Origin: Nocardia sp. NBC_00416
GTDB lineage: Bacteria > Actinomycetota > Actinomycetes > Mycobacteriales > Mycobacteriaceae
Assembly: GCF_036032445.1 (NCBI RefSeq)
Contig: NZ_CP107932.1
Span: forward strand, 1,986,501-2,050,500
DNA: 64,000 nt
Direction of reading: 5' to 3'
Below are positions 36,001-48,000 of the stretch, piece by piece. The notes beneath the pieces were generated by a model, which had not been told where the DNA came from, ran no database searches, and saw only the letters and a list, made by a program, of their open reading frames with translations. Within the stretch, counting starts at the first letter, position 1. The number at the start of each line of letters is the position of its first letter. Made by a program: the position numbers and the translations under genes.

Positions 36001-39000
36001 CTTGCCGCAGAGCACGAGATTCGCTGGGGTCTGCGATAGAAATTCGGCTCTCGACTACCTCCTCGTGTAAAGCTATTCGCTTCTCATCGAAAAGGATTGA
36101 GGATTCCGACCTTTCATACCGATCATATGCGTCTTTCAGATCGTCATAGACGTCCTCGGAAACCAATTCCCGCAGTACGGCCAGTTGCGTCAAGGCCGTC
36201 GATCTCGACCTGGACCACAGCGCCCTACCGTCGACGCCTGCGGCTGCGGCAGCCCGCCGCAGCTTCCGCAACAAGCGCACATCCGAGTTCACCTCGTCCG
36301 CGTGGTACTCCAACAGGGCGTACCGCCGCGGGGTCACGTCCCTCGACGCCGCACCCAGTTCCTCGAGCCGGACGATCATCCGGGCGAGTCGGTGGTATCG
36401 GACCGTCGCCGCCCGCAGGTCCTCGTCGACACGGTCCGGTCCGAGCGCCTCCTGCGTCCGCCTCTCCCAGGCCGCCAACTCCTGCTCGAACCGATCCGAC
36501 CTCAAGACCTCGAGATCGGCAGACGCCGCAGCAGCCAACTGCGCCAACACCGTCGCCTGCTCGGCCAGCGCGGCAACCGTCCCGTCATAGGCTGACCGCC
36601 ATTCCGCCGGAACCACCGGATTCGAATCGGGCTCCCCGGAAGGGCTCTGCCCCGATTCCGGGTAAATCGCCCCATCCCCCGACCACGGAACCTCCTGCCC
36701 ACCCCGGCGCGGCCTGCCATCCCGCCCCCGACCGTGAACATCACCGGACCGGCTCGGGTCGGAGGTGCCGACCCGGACCCTGCGGCGACTCGTCCGCACC
36801 ACACCATCAGCATCGGCAACCTCCACACGGTTGCCGTCCGGGTCGAGGAACATACCGAAAACCGGCTCCCCAGCCGAATCCGGCGACGGCACGAAATTGG
36901 GCCGGAACACACCCTTACCCGAGTCCCGCAACTCGACCCGCACCCGACCCGACTCATCGACCCGACGCACCAACCAATACGCATGACCGAGCCGCCCACC
37001 CCTCCCAGTGTGCGTCGGCTCGAACACCAGCAGACCCATATTCCGGCCACTGCCCGGGTTCTCCCTGTCGCGCCGAGCACCCTCCTCCAACAGCCGGGCG
37101 GCAGCTTCACCGATGTCGGTGAACTCCTGCTTGGGCCCGCCCATCGCCTCTTCGATAACGCCGACCAGCATCCCCCTGATCCCGGCCTTGAATCCGGCGA
37201 GATCCGACCGGCCCGTCACCTCACCGACGTCCCGCATCGTCAACGGCCCGCACTGATTATCCTCGTGCGGCCACGCAACATCCGGCCGGCGATAACCCGC
37301 CTCGCCCTCCACAGCCGGCACCGGACCACGCACCACGGCGAACAATCGAGACAACAAACCCCGCGGCCGAGACCGGTCGGCCCGGTGCGCCCGCTCCCAG
37401 CCGGCCATCGTCTCGGCGTATTCTTTCCCACTCAGTCCATGGGACATCGCGTACGCCACCCGCGACGGATCGGTCAACGGCAGCGACGGATCCAGCGCAC
37501 CGGCCACACTCCCCTCCGCCAGCACCTCCATGTTCTTCCACTCCCCTGACGGGTCGCCATCAACGTAGACATATCGCGGAAAACCCTCCGACCATGAGGG
37601 GAAATCGATGTTCAGATAGCCATGGTCGTAATAAACTTGGTGGGCTGCTCTCATTTCTTGCTGCATGGCGTCAACACGCGCGTTAATATTGTAATAGCAG
37701 TCGACCACATGGACGAATTCGTGGCGCAGGGTATGGGAAATCATGTCTCCCGGCGACTTGCCCCACCATTTTTGCGAATGATTATTTGCCAATGTCTCCG
37801 CGGACCATTTTCGGTCCGAAACGGCGCGCCTATCAATCGCAATCGACTGGTAGTGATTCCGGTTACCCTGTTCGAATCGAGTCCCACTGAGGTACGTCAC
37901 GCCGCCCAAATTCGGGTCACCGTAACCGGCCAATTCACTCTGGTCTAGGAAATGAATGTCACGAAGGTTGAGCCTACTACCGTATTCCGCGATCAGTTCA
38001 CGCATCGTACGATCGGCGGACTCGATCAAGTCCAGGTGGACATCTCGCCCTTCCCAGCCGATGAAACGGACATGGTGATCGCGATACAGTTTCTCGACAA
38101 CCCGCCGCTTGGCTTCGAATTCTCGAGTCGACTCATCCACCGACGCGTCGTCGAAATCATCTCGAACAGGCTCATTCCCATCACGCACCTGCTCGAAACG
38201 CGCCCAGACCTCCCCGGCCACCTCCACCCCCGATTCGGCGGCAGCCTTCAACAGCTGGCGGACTTCCACCCCCACCGCATCGGCACTGTGCTGCGGAACA
38301 ACCCCTTCCAACCACTCACCCAACTGTTTGACTGCCAGCTGCATAGGGCGAAGTTGATCGCATTCGACGGACAGGTTCAACGATCGGATATCAGCATCGG
38401 ATGACAATTGCACCGTCAGCTTGACCTCGGGACTTTCCAACATCTGCTGGACGGTCGCTATCTCCCTAGAATTTCCAGGCCGATGGGCCTGGAAATTCTG
38501 CGAGGCCCAATCGAGCGACTGAACCGGAGCGGGGAAATCCGTGATGAATCGGAGAGTTTCGAGCGCAGCGCTACGCACAATCTGCATCGCCGCCTCGATC
38601 TGGCGCGGGTCACGCCAACCCGACTCGCGTAGCCGGTCACCCAGTTCCGAAGCGACCGCTTCCACCGTCCGCTCGTCGCCCCAACCGAATTTCACGGTAA
38701 TTTCCGGTCGATCTGCCGATAGCCCCTCGAAAACCCCCAGAGCGCCGGATACTCCGAGGTTTTCCTTGGAAGTGCGGCGGCTCTCGACAAGAGAGTCATG
38801 AGCAGCGATTTCACTCTCGATACTAATGATCGAGTTCACTGCCGAGAAATGATTTTTCACTGCATAGTAAAGGACGTTATAGATACTCTCGGGAACTTTT
38901 TCCATCAGCACGGCCAGTTCCGCATCGGACCTCGACGGCGACAGCAACGCTCCGAGGTCGGCGCCCGCGTCCGCGGCCTTGAGCCCCAGCCAGCGCAAGA

Positions 39001-42000
39001 CCGACTCGTACCGCATCGCGAGGTCGGCGTGCCGCGCCAACAGCTCGTACCGCTGCGGAGTCACGTCCTTCGACGCCGCGCCCAGTTCCTCGAGCCGGAC
39101 GATCATACGGGTGAATCGGTGGTACTGGACCGTCGCCGCACGCAGGTCCTCGTCGACACGGTCCGCTCCGAGCACGTCCTGCCCCTGCGACCGCCCCTCC
39201 CGAGCCGCCAACTCCTGCTCGAACCGATCCGACCTCAACACCTCGAGATCGGCAGACGCCGCAGCAGCCAACTGCGCCAACTCCGCCGCCTGTCCGGCGA
39301 GCGCGCCGACCAGTCCCTCATAGGTGGCCCGCAAATACGCCGGAACCACCGGATTCGAGTCGGGCTCCCCGGACGGGCTCTGCCCCGACTCCGGGTAAAT
39401 CGCCCCATCCCCCGACCACGGAACCTCCTGCCCACCCCGGCGCGGGCTGCCGTCACGCCGGCCTCGACCGGCCGCATCGCCGGGCCGCCCGCCGATCCGC
39501 GTGCGCGGCCGGGCTCCCGGCACGGCGGTGGCCGGGTCCTGGACCGCGGTGCCGTCGCCGTTGCGGAAGATGACGAAGGTGTTCTGAACCTCGTCTTTGA
39601 CGCGGCCCTGAACGTGGGGGAGGTCGATCTCAGTGGCGGCGTACCGGCCGTCGGCGGCAGCGTCGGGCGAGTCGTGCTGGATCCAGTCGCGGACTCGCAC
39701 AGTGCCGTCGTCGTCGACGTACATCTCGTAGGCGTGCGATCCGACCTTGTTCGGGTTGGCGGGGTCGAAGTGGGCGTATTCGTCGACCACCACGGCAGTG
39801 GGGCCCCGGCCGGGTGTCATCTCGGAGCCGCTGTCCCGCATGGCTTTCCACATATCGCGCAGCTGGGCCGCGATCCGGTCGTGTGCGGTGAGCCCGGAGA
39901 TCACTTCGTTGACGAAGGGTTCCGGGTGCCAGCCCGCGCCCAGCAGTCCCGCGAGTTCTTCGGCTGTCCGGCCGTCCATGCCCGCGTCCTGCGGCTCGGC
40001 GAGGTTCAGCTCCGGCCAGGTCGCGCGCTGCGAGTTGACGACATGGGTGGTGCAGTTCGCCGGACCGCCTTCGAGGCGGTGGTGCAGCAGCGGCAGCTCG
40101 TGCGTGCTGATGTCCAGCTGCACCGGTTGGGCCAGACCGTCGGGGTCGGACGCGACGGTGGGCTCCCACGTGGCGGTCACGCCGGGTCGCTCCGACACCA
40201 TCCAGAAATCCAGCGCGGTGCCGACGATATCGCCGGTGTCGGCGCCCGGCTGGGCGACCACTTCGAAGGTCGCCAGGGCAAGACCGTGCTGCTGCCGGTA
40301 ACGGCGTTGCACGCCGATGATGTCGTCGAGGTCGGCGGTCAGCAGCTCGCCCGCCACCACGTCGAGGTTGTCGGCGCCGGTATAGACCAGGACGGCCTGG
40401 TTACCCTGCGGAACGAAACTGGCGGCCGCCGAACTCATCGACTCCGGTGACGAGCCGCCGCTCATCCGGCCCGTCACCCGCACGTGAACCCGGCGGGTGG
40501 TGTCGATATCGCCGAACGACAGCGCCATCCGCCGGGTGCCGGGTTCGCCGAGCAGGCCCAGCGACAGGGCGAGCACCGGCGGATGCCCGGGCAGGGTCGT
40601 GGCGATCACTTCGGCTTCCACCAGCTCCGAGTGCCTGGCTCGCAGCAGTTCCAGCTGTTCGGTCTCCGCCGCGGTGCGGGCGGCGGCCGGCATGGTCTCC
40701 AGCCTGTTCAGTTCCCGGGCCAGCAGCATCCGGTTGGCCCGGTCGCGCCACCGGCCGGGGGCGCCGGGCTGTTCGGCCAGCTTCGCCGGCGCGCCTTCCA
40801 CCAGCAGGCGCCGGTTCTTCGGGTCGAGACGGTCCCACGTTTCCTGGAAGGCTTCGCGTTCGACCGTCTCGCCGTCGAACAACAGGTCCCACAACTGTTC
40901 GGCGCGGGCTCGCACCGCATCCGGATCCACAGGCAGCCGCGGCAACACCGGCCGCGGCTCGACCTGCAGCACCAGCTGGACCTGTGCCCGCAGCGCGGCC
41001 TGCTCTCCGGTCTCGTCCCGGTCGCCCAAGGGCTCCTCGAACTGCGCTGCGAGGGCGGCCAGGTACGCCTCGTCGGCCGCGGACAACGGCGAGCTGACGC
41101 GGCGCACCGCGGCGGCGCCGGTGGCGTCGGATCCGATCTGTTGTAGGTGATCGGACACTCGCTCGTGGCCCAATGCCGCGCGGACCAGCGCCTCGCTCTC
41201 CGGTCCGTCGACGACGAAATCGATGCGCGCGTCGACGTAGTCCTCGGCCAGGCGGGCCAGGTCCCGGGCCAGACGGGCGGCGTCGGTGCCCTGCCACACT
41301 GCCGCTGTGTGCGGCAGCCGGAAAGTGATCCCGTCACCGGGTCGCGTCTCGAAATCGTGGGCGAGGTTCTCGTGCGCCTGATGCAGCCCGGCACGCAATG
41401 TGTCCGGAGTCGACGGTCCGTGGGTGACGAAGACGGTGACCGATCCGCTGCTCTCGCTACCGCCGAGCAGTACCAGCGACCGGCTGTCCGCCGTCTGATC
41501 CAGCGGTAGTGCCACGGGCCAGACGGAGATGGGGTCGTGGCCTTGCCCGGGCGGCGAGAAGTACTTGGTCGCCCGCGAGGCTCGGGTCAGGACCGCCTGG
41601 AAGGCGTTCAACCGAATCGCTTCCGCCGCGTCACGTGTATCGGCGCGCCGTGCTGTCAGCAGCGCTTGCAGCGCGGTGGCGAGTTCGTACACTCCGACAC
41701 CGTCGCGGTCGAAAACCAACTGAGGGTTCGTCTCGATGAACAGCGTCTGGTCGTCGAAATCCAGCGTATACAGCCACTCCGCAACCGCGTCCGGGTCGTC
41801 GGGATCGACCAGCTCCAGTTCCAGGGCCAGTCCTTGCGCGCGGTCCAACTCCGACCGGGACCGTTCCGTTTCCGACGGGCGGGTCAGCGTTTCGGGATCG
41901 AGTGACTCGTCGGTCGCGTCGATTCCCCCGGCCGCCAACTGCTCCCGCGCGATCTTCGCCACGGCGCGACCGTCCCCCAGCCCGACGACTTCGATCCGCG

Positions 42001-45000
42001 GCTTGCGGTCCGACCGGCGCGCCGCGTGTGCTGTTTCCACCTCCCGCACCAGCACGGTCGCGTCGGCGGTGTCCAGGTCGGTGTCATAGGGAGCCCGTCC
42101 GTGAGCATCCCTGTCGTCGTCGTGGCGGTACACCACGTACGCCGCGACCGATCCGCCCGCGGAAGCTTTCGCGATCAGGTCGGCGACCACGCCCGGGTGC
42201 TTGCCCACCTCGTCGAGATCGACGGCGGTATCGGCGACGACGACGAGCACCGTGGCCGCGGTGGCCGGATTGCCGTACAGGAACACGGTCCGGCCCCGGT
42301 CGCCCTCACCTCCATCGCGGTTGTATTCCAGCAACCGGACCTCACCGAGCCCCTTACGCTCGGCAGCGTCGTCGACCTGCAACAGCCGGTGGGACACCGC
42401 CGCGAGTTCGCGGGCGCGCGGTGAACTTCCCTGGGTGCCGAGCTGGTTGCGCTGCGCCCGCAGCGCCTCCCGGTTCGTCTGGTCGCGCACATGGGAATTC
42501 GAGGGGTCGCCGTCCTGCGGCAACCCGGCCAGCAGGGCGTCGGGCCGGTCGTCGGCGAGAGCCAGCCGGTCGTTCTTGACGAACGGCACCGCGGCGTCGC
42601 CTGCTTCGTCGACGACGATGCCGTGTACGCGCAGGATGCCCAGCGCGTTGCGTTCCCGCAGCCACCGCCGGACGTCGAGATCGCCGCGAATTGTCTTCTC
42701 TTCGCCGTCGACCCACTCGTGGACGACCAGATGGTTGCCCTCGTATTCGATCTCGAAGGCATGCCCGCCCGCGCGACCGCCGTCGCGGAACACCATGGCG
42801 CCGAGCACCGCGCCATGGTTGGCTCTGACGTGCTCGACGATCTCGTCCAGCGAGCCGAATTCCTGCCAGTCGGCGTCGACGGCCTCGGCGCCGACATCTT
42901 CGCGCACCCCGGCCAGGCCCGGGTCGGCGGGGGCCATCGTCGGCCAGTCCTCCGGCAGCTTCCCCCGGCGCTGCCGGAAGGCCACCAACCGGTTCGCCGC
43001 GGTCGGCAGGCAATTGGGCGGCCCGTCGTGCAATGGACGTGGCGGCGCGTACGTATCGGGGGCGACCGGCTCGAAACGTTCGGTGACCTCGGCCAGCACG
43101 GTGTGGATCCGGTCTTCGATCTGCGCTCGCGCCGCCGCGTCGGACGCGTCGGCGCGCTGCTGGGCCAAGCTGTGCAGCCGGTCGGCCTGCGCGGACAGCA
43201 GTTCGCGCCGGCGCTCGGCCTGCAGGTGCCGATCGATCACGGCGGTCAGGTTGCGTTGCTGCAGGTACCGGCGGATCAGGTCCGCGGTCGCGGCGCCCGC
43301 CGGATCGGCGGCGGCACGCAGTTGCTCCTGCTCCAGGTAGCTCACCGTCAACTGCGACTGCGGCGCGCCCAGGGCCATGGCCAAATCCCGGTGCAACTCC
43401 GCGCGCCGGCGTCGCGCGCCGCGCAGCGTGCGCGAATCGACCTGCTCCGCGCGCAGACCGTGTTCGGCGAGATCTATTCGCCGCAACGCCGATTCCACCG
43501 GCAGCGCGCTCAGCTGCTCGAGCAGCGTATCGATGCCGGGAGCCTGTGCCCGGCGCGTGAAGTGCCGCACTTCGGCGTCGGCGATCTCCAACTCCGGAAT
43601 CATGGTCAGCAGCGCATCGGCCCGCGCCTGGTGGGACTGCTCAGTGGCTATCGCCGCCAGCGCGATCAGAATCGAGGTCGGACCCAGTCCTTGTTCCGCC
43701 GAGGGCGTGGTCCGTTCGGTGTCCATATGGTTCAAGGTCAACGGCAGGTCCAGTATCCGGCGCAGTTCGGCACGGGTGGCCGGACTCGGCTCGTTCTGGA
43801 GTATCTCGTCGACCAACGTCTCGATCAGTTCGACGGTCAGCTGCCGGTGACGCAGCCTACGGGCCTGCGCGGCGACCAATTCCATGGTCGCGTCCGTAGC
43901 GGTGGCCGCCCAGTGGCGGGGGCCGGGCGCCTCGTCGAGATACTGCCGGTACCGGCGCTCGGTGGCGTCCGCGACAACCGCTTCCGCGGCCAGGCGCACA
44001 AGGTACGCGGCGTTCAATTCGCTGTTCTGTTGCAGCGCCGCACGGACGGTGGCCATCACCCGATCGGGGGCCACGTCGGCGCTCGATACCGGATACCCGC
44101 CTTCACCCAGCAGTCTGGCGACGGCTCCGGTGAAGGCCTCACGCCAGATGCCGACGGATAGGTTGGGCTCGCCCAAGAAGGCGGCCGTCCCGAGCTCGTG
44201 CCGCAGCTGCAACTCCGGGTTTCCGTACCAGGAGTCGGCGGAGTCCCGGGTGAGCACCCGATCGATGTCGTCGAACATCATGTCCGGTCGCACCTGAGCG
44301 AGCGCATCGGCCAACGTGCCCTCGGGCGGTGTCGTGTAGCCGCGGAGATAATTCTCCGGCCTACGGCCGTAGGGGTCCAGCCCCCGGCGGACGACGTTGC
44401 GTTCCGCGATCGACCGTTCCGCCCACGCCGCGGCCGCGGCGGCCCTCTCCTCATCGGAAGTGACGGCGTCGGGTGCATGGCGACGGACCAACGCGACGAA
44501 CGCGATGCCGCCGTCCCACAGTTTCTGGAACTCTTCGGCGGCCGCGATCACGCCGGCGCTCAGGCTCTCGACATCGAACACCCCCCAATACACCCGTTGC
44601 GCAGTGTCCGGGTCACCGAACGCCACGGTCATTCCCCAGGTGTCATCGCCCACGAACTTCGACAGCGCCTGTACGGGGACCCCGCCCCAGTTCTCCAGGT
44701 GAGTGTCCGCGGCCCAGAGCGCCATGAAGGTCTCCAGGCTGCGGCTAGCCCACTGCTTCTCCTCCTCGGTGCCCCGGGGAGTCCAGTCACTGCCGGGGGC
44801 GGACCGCCGGGCCTTGTCGCGCACCGCGGTGGGCAGGCCGGGAGCCTCAGCGAGCACCTCCGCATACAGCTCCACCAGAATCCGGTGCACATACGGCGGC
44901 CACGTGCGCCAGGCGCGGTTGTTGGCCGCGGCCAGGCGGCGTACCTCGTCCAGATCGGCGTCCGGTGGCGCGAGCAGGTCCCGGATATCGCGTATCCCGG

Positions 45001-48000
45001 CCCATTCCAGGGCTATGGACACCACGGAGTCGGGGTTCGCCGGTACCTTCCGCCACCGTGTGCCGTCCGGCTCCAGCAGCGAGATGTGCGGGTGCGGCGG
45101 CGGAACTTCGGCCCGGACCCCGGGCGTGGCGTCGACCACCGAGACCAGGACCGGCACCGGCCCGCCGGGGCCGGACATCTGGGAGGCGCCGCGCGCGATA
45201 TTCCTGGCCCGCGTGCCGACTGCCGAGAGGCGGACAGCGGCCGGCGGCCCGGCGGATTCGTCCCGGGTCGCGACGAGATCGGCGAGCTGCTCGACGAGGA
45301 CGGTGTCCGCACCGGGGTAGGTCAATACCGCCGCGGCCGATTCACTCGAAAAGGTCGGTGTCAGATCGTTCATCACCAGAGCCAGATCCGGATCCGCGAT
45401 CGGAAAACCGTCCTCGTCGGTCACCGGAACCGGAACCGCGGCGTCGGCGACCTGCACCAACAGCTCCCGAGCGCTGCTCACGTCGCCGACGGCGAGCATC
45501 GGGCCCCCGGGCTCGCCGGGCCGCGGGAACGCGAGCAATCGCACCGGCGGATGTCCGGGCAGATGCGCGGCCCAGCGCTCGGCGACGGTCAACCGGTCGG
45601 CCCAGGCGTCCAGCTCCGAGAGCCGGGCCGCGTTGCGCTCGGTGGGTTCGGCGGCGCGCAACAGCTCGCGTTCGCGCGCCAGCCGCATCCGGTTCACCGC
45701 GTCGCGCACCTGATCCGGTAGGTCCTGGCCCGCGAGCTCGTCGGCCATGGTGTGCAGGATCGCGTCCCGGTCGGCCGCGAAACCGTTCGTGTTCCACCGC
45801 TGTTCGATCTGCCGCAGGCGCAGCCTGCGGCGCGCGGCCGCCCGTTCGGCGGGATCGATCGCGTCGAACCGGCCGTCGGCCTCGGCGGCGGCGACCGCGA
45901 CGTTCACCCGGCGCAGCAGATCCCGCCAAGCCCCCCCGGCCGCGTACAAGTGGAAGTCGGTGTAGCGGGAATCGATCACCGGCAAGCCCGGTCGCGGTGG
46001 CACATACCCGGGCAGCTCGTGCGCGCTCGCGCCGATCCGCACATTCTTGAAGTCCAGGCCCGCAATCGCCCGTGACTTGCCGTTCACGAGCGGCCGGGCG
46101 GCCGAGCCCTCGCCCTTCAACGCCATGCCCGACAGACTGTCCACACCGCTCTGGCGGGACTGCCACTGCCAGAACTCGAGATCCTCACCGTTGTCGATGA
46201 CCCGCACGGTCTTGCCGTCCCGGTACACGGTCACCGCGTGCGAGCCGACCTCGTCCGGGCTGTCGAACCCGCGGCGGCCGAGCACCGCGACCACCACGTC
46301 CCCGGTGCTTGCCACCCGGTCGTGCAGCGCCCGGTACGAATCGAAACCGTTCTCCTCCCAGTCGGAGCCGACGATCTCCGGCGCCACCCGGGCATCTGTC
46401 CCGGGCAGGCCGGACAACAGTCGTTCCCGTTGCTGCGCGGTCAAGGGCGGTTTGCCGACCAGACGGTTGGCGGCGTCGGTGGCGTCGGGCAGACAGGTGT
46501 ACCGGTCCGCGTCGCGGAGATGCTCCTGGGCGGCAGTGTCCGGCGGTTCGTAACCGAAGGCGTCTCGTGGTTGCTCGTCGGCGAGCAGGCGGGCCAGTTG
46601 TGCGCCGAAACCCTCGTCCAGGGCCGCATCGATACGGACCAGCTGCTCGGTGGCGGTATCGGCGGCTACCGACGCGGCGAGCGCCTCGTCCAGATGCCGG
46701 AAACTGGCGAGGTGCGCGTCGAGTGCCGCCTGTTCCCCGGGGCCGCGGCGGGTGTCGGGCAAAGCGTCGAGTTGTGCCGTCGTGAGCGTCTCGGGCGAGA
46801 TGCCGAGTTCGGCCAGCGCCGACGCGCCGATCGCGTCGGCCAGCGCGGCCCCGGCCTGCCGGTGTGCCGTGCGCAGCTGTTCGGTCCGCCCGAACTGCGC
46901 CCGCTGCCAGCCCATTTCCACACTGACCGGTGAGTCGCCCAGCGCGGCGTTCAGCAGGTCGAGCTGGTCCTGCACCCGTACCCGCTCGCCGGCGAGCACC
47001 GTGAGCCGCTCGGTCAGCGCACCCAGCCGGCGCAGCTGTGCCGCCGCCTTGTCCCGCTGCTCGGCGTGGCGGATCAGCTGGCCCAGCTCCTGTCGGATCC
47101 GGCCGATGGTTTCGCCTTCACCGCTGATGGGCCGGTACCGCTTGGCCTCCCGGTACACCGCGGTCAGGTCGGCCACTTCCAACCTGCCCGAGGAGACCTG
47201 GAACCGGTTGCCGGAGTATCGCTGCTGGTAGTCGTCCCGGAGACGACCGAGATACTCGTCGGTGACCTCGACCCGCGCCTGCTCCTGGCGCAGGGCGGCA
47301 TGCAGGTTGCGCAGGCCGGCCGTAGTGGCGGCGATTGCGCGGATCTGTTCCCTGTCCTCGAGCCCGTCATCCGTATACAGGCAAATATTCACCGCTTCGG
47401 TGCGTTCCCACGCGTCGTGCTGGGTGGTGAATTGCGCGGCCAGCTGCGCAACCCGCGCCCGGGTGAGTTGCGACACCGGAATGCCCGTGACCGCCGACAA
47501 CTTCTCGGCTAGCCGACGGCGATGCTCACGGTCGCCATCCAATCGCCTTGCCCGTACGCGCATGTCGGCGTCGGTCACGGCCTGGTTTGCGAGCCAGGCG
47601 CGCAGGTCTTCGTGCTGGCTCTCGAGCAGCTGCGCCAACAGCCGCGTTTCCGCACCTGCCTCGGCCGGCGCAGCGGTGCCCGCGTCGAGAACTCCCAGCT
47701 CGCGAGCCATTCGCGGCAGCCGATCCAACCGAGCGTCGAATTCGGCGGTGAGCCGGCTCAAGGCATCGAGCTCACTGTCACCGGTCTCCCGCATCGATTT
47801 GCGGTGGTCATGGATTGTCGCGGCCTGCCCACGCAGGACGGAAAGCTCCGCCAGCAACGACTCGTACTGGGCTGTGGTCAGCAGTCCCAGCCCGCGCTGT
47901 GCGTCGGCACGGAAGATCGCGGACTCGACCAGGTCGAGCTTGGCCGCCCGGGCAGGCAGTGCGTCGCGCACTGCGCGCCGCATCTCGTCCAGGTACACGT

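Larger units (their letters stand above)
33985..36709 (-). repeat. Tandem duplication, C-terminal copy
   Basis: This block and 36710-39460 are two in-frame copies of the same unit: helical region, HExxH zincin, papain-like Cys-His-Asp domain. Matching landmarks are offset by 2,733 bp at one end (GAACCTCCTG at 36688 and 39421) and 2,757 bp at the other. An 89 bp tract is identical (34018-34106 and 36775-36863). Both copies start with RRGGQEVPWSGDGAIYPESG and end with RRRVRVGTS. The zincin parts are visibly more AT-rich than the flanks. Confidence 0.9.
36710..39460 (-). repeat. Tandem duplication, N-terminal copy
   Basis: Partner of 33985-36709, with the same helical region, zincin and papain-like domain in the same order. 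Differences are concentrated in the helical part and around the zincin. The papain-like halves are almost identical at nucleotide level, which suggests recent duplication or gene conversion. Confidence 0.9.

Noticed and set aside
33985-39460. Insertion sequence or other mobile element as the cause of the repeated 2.7 kb block
   Set aside because: No transposase, terminal inverted repeats or target-site duplication was seen, and the reading frame continues through both copies. It is a tandem in-frame duplication.
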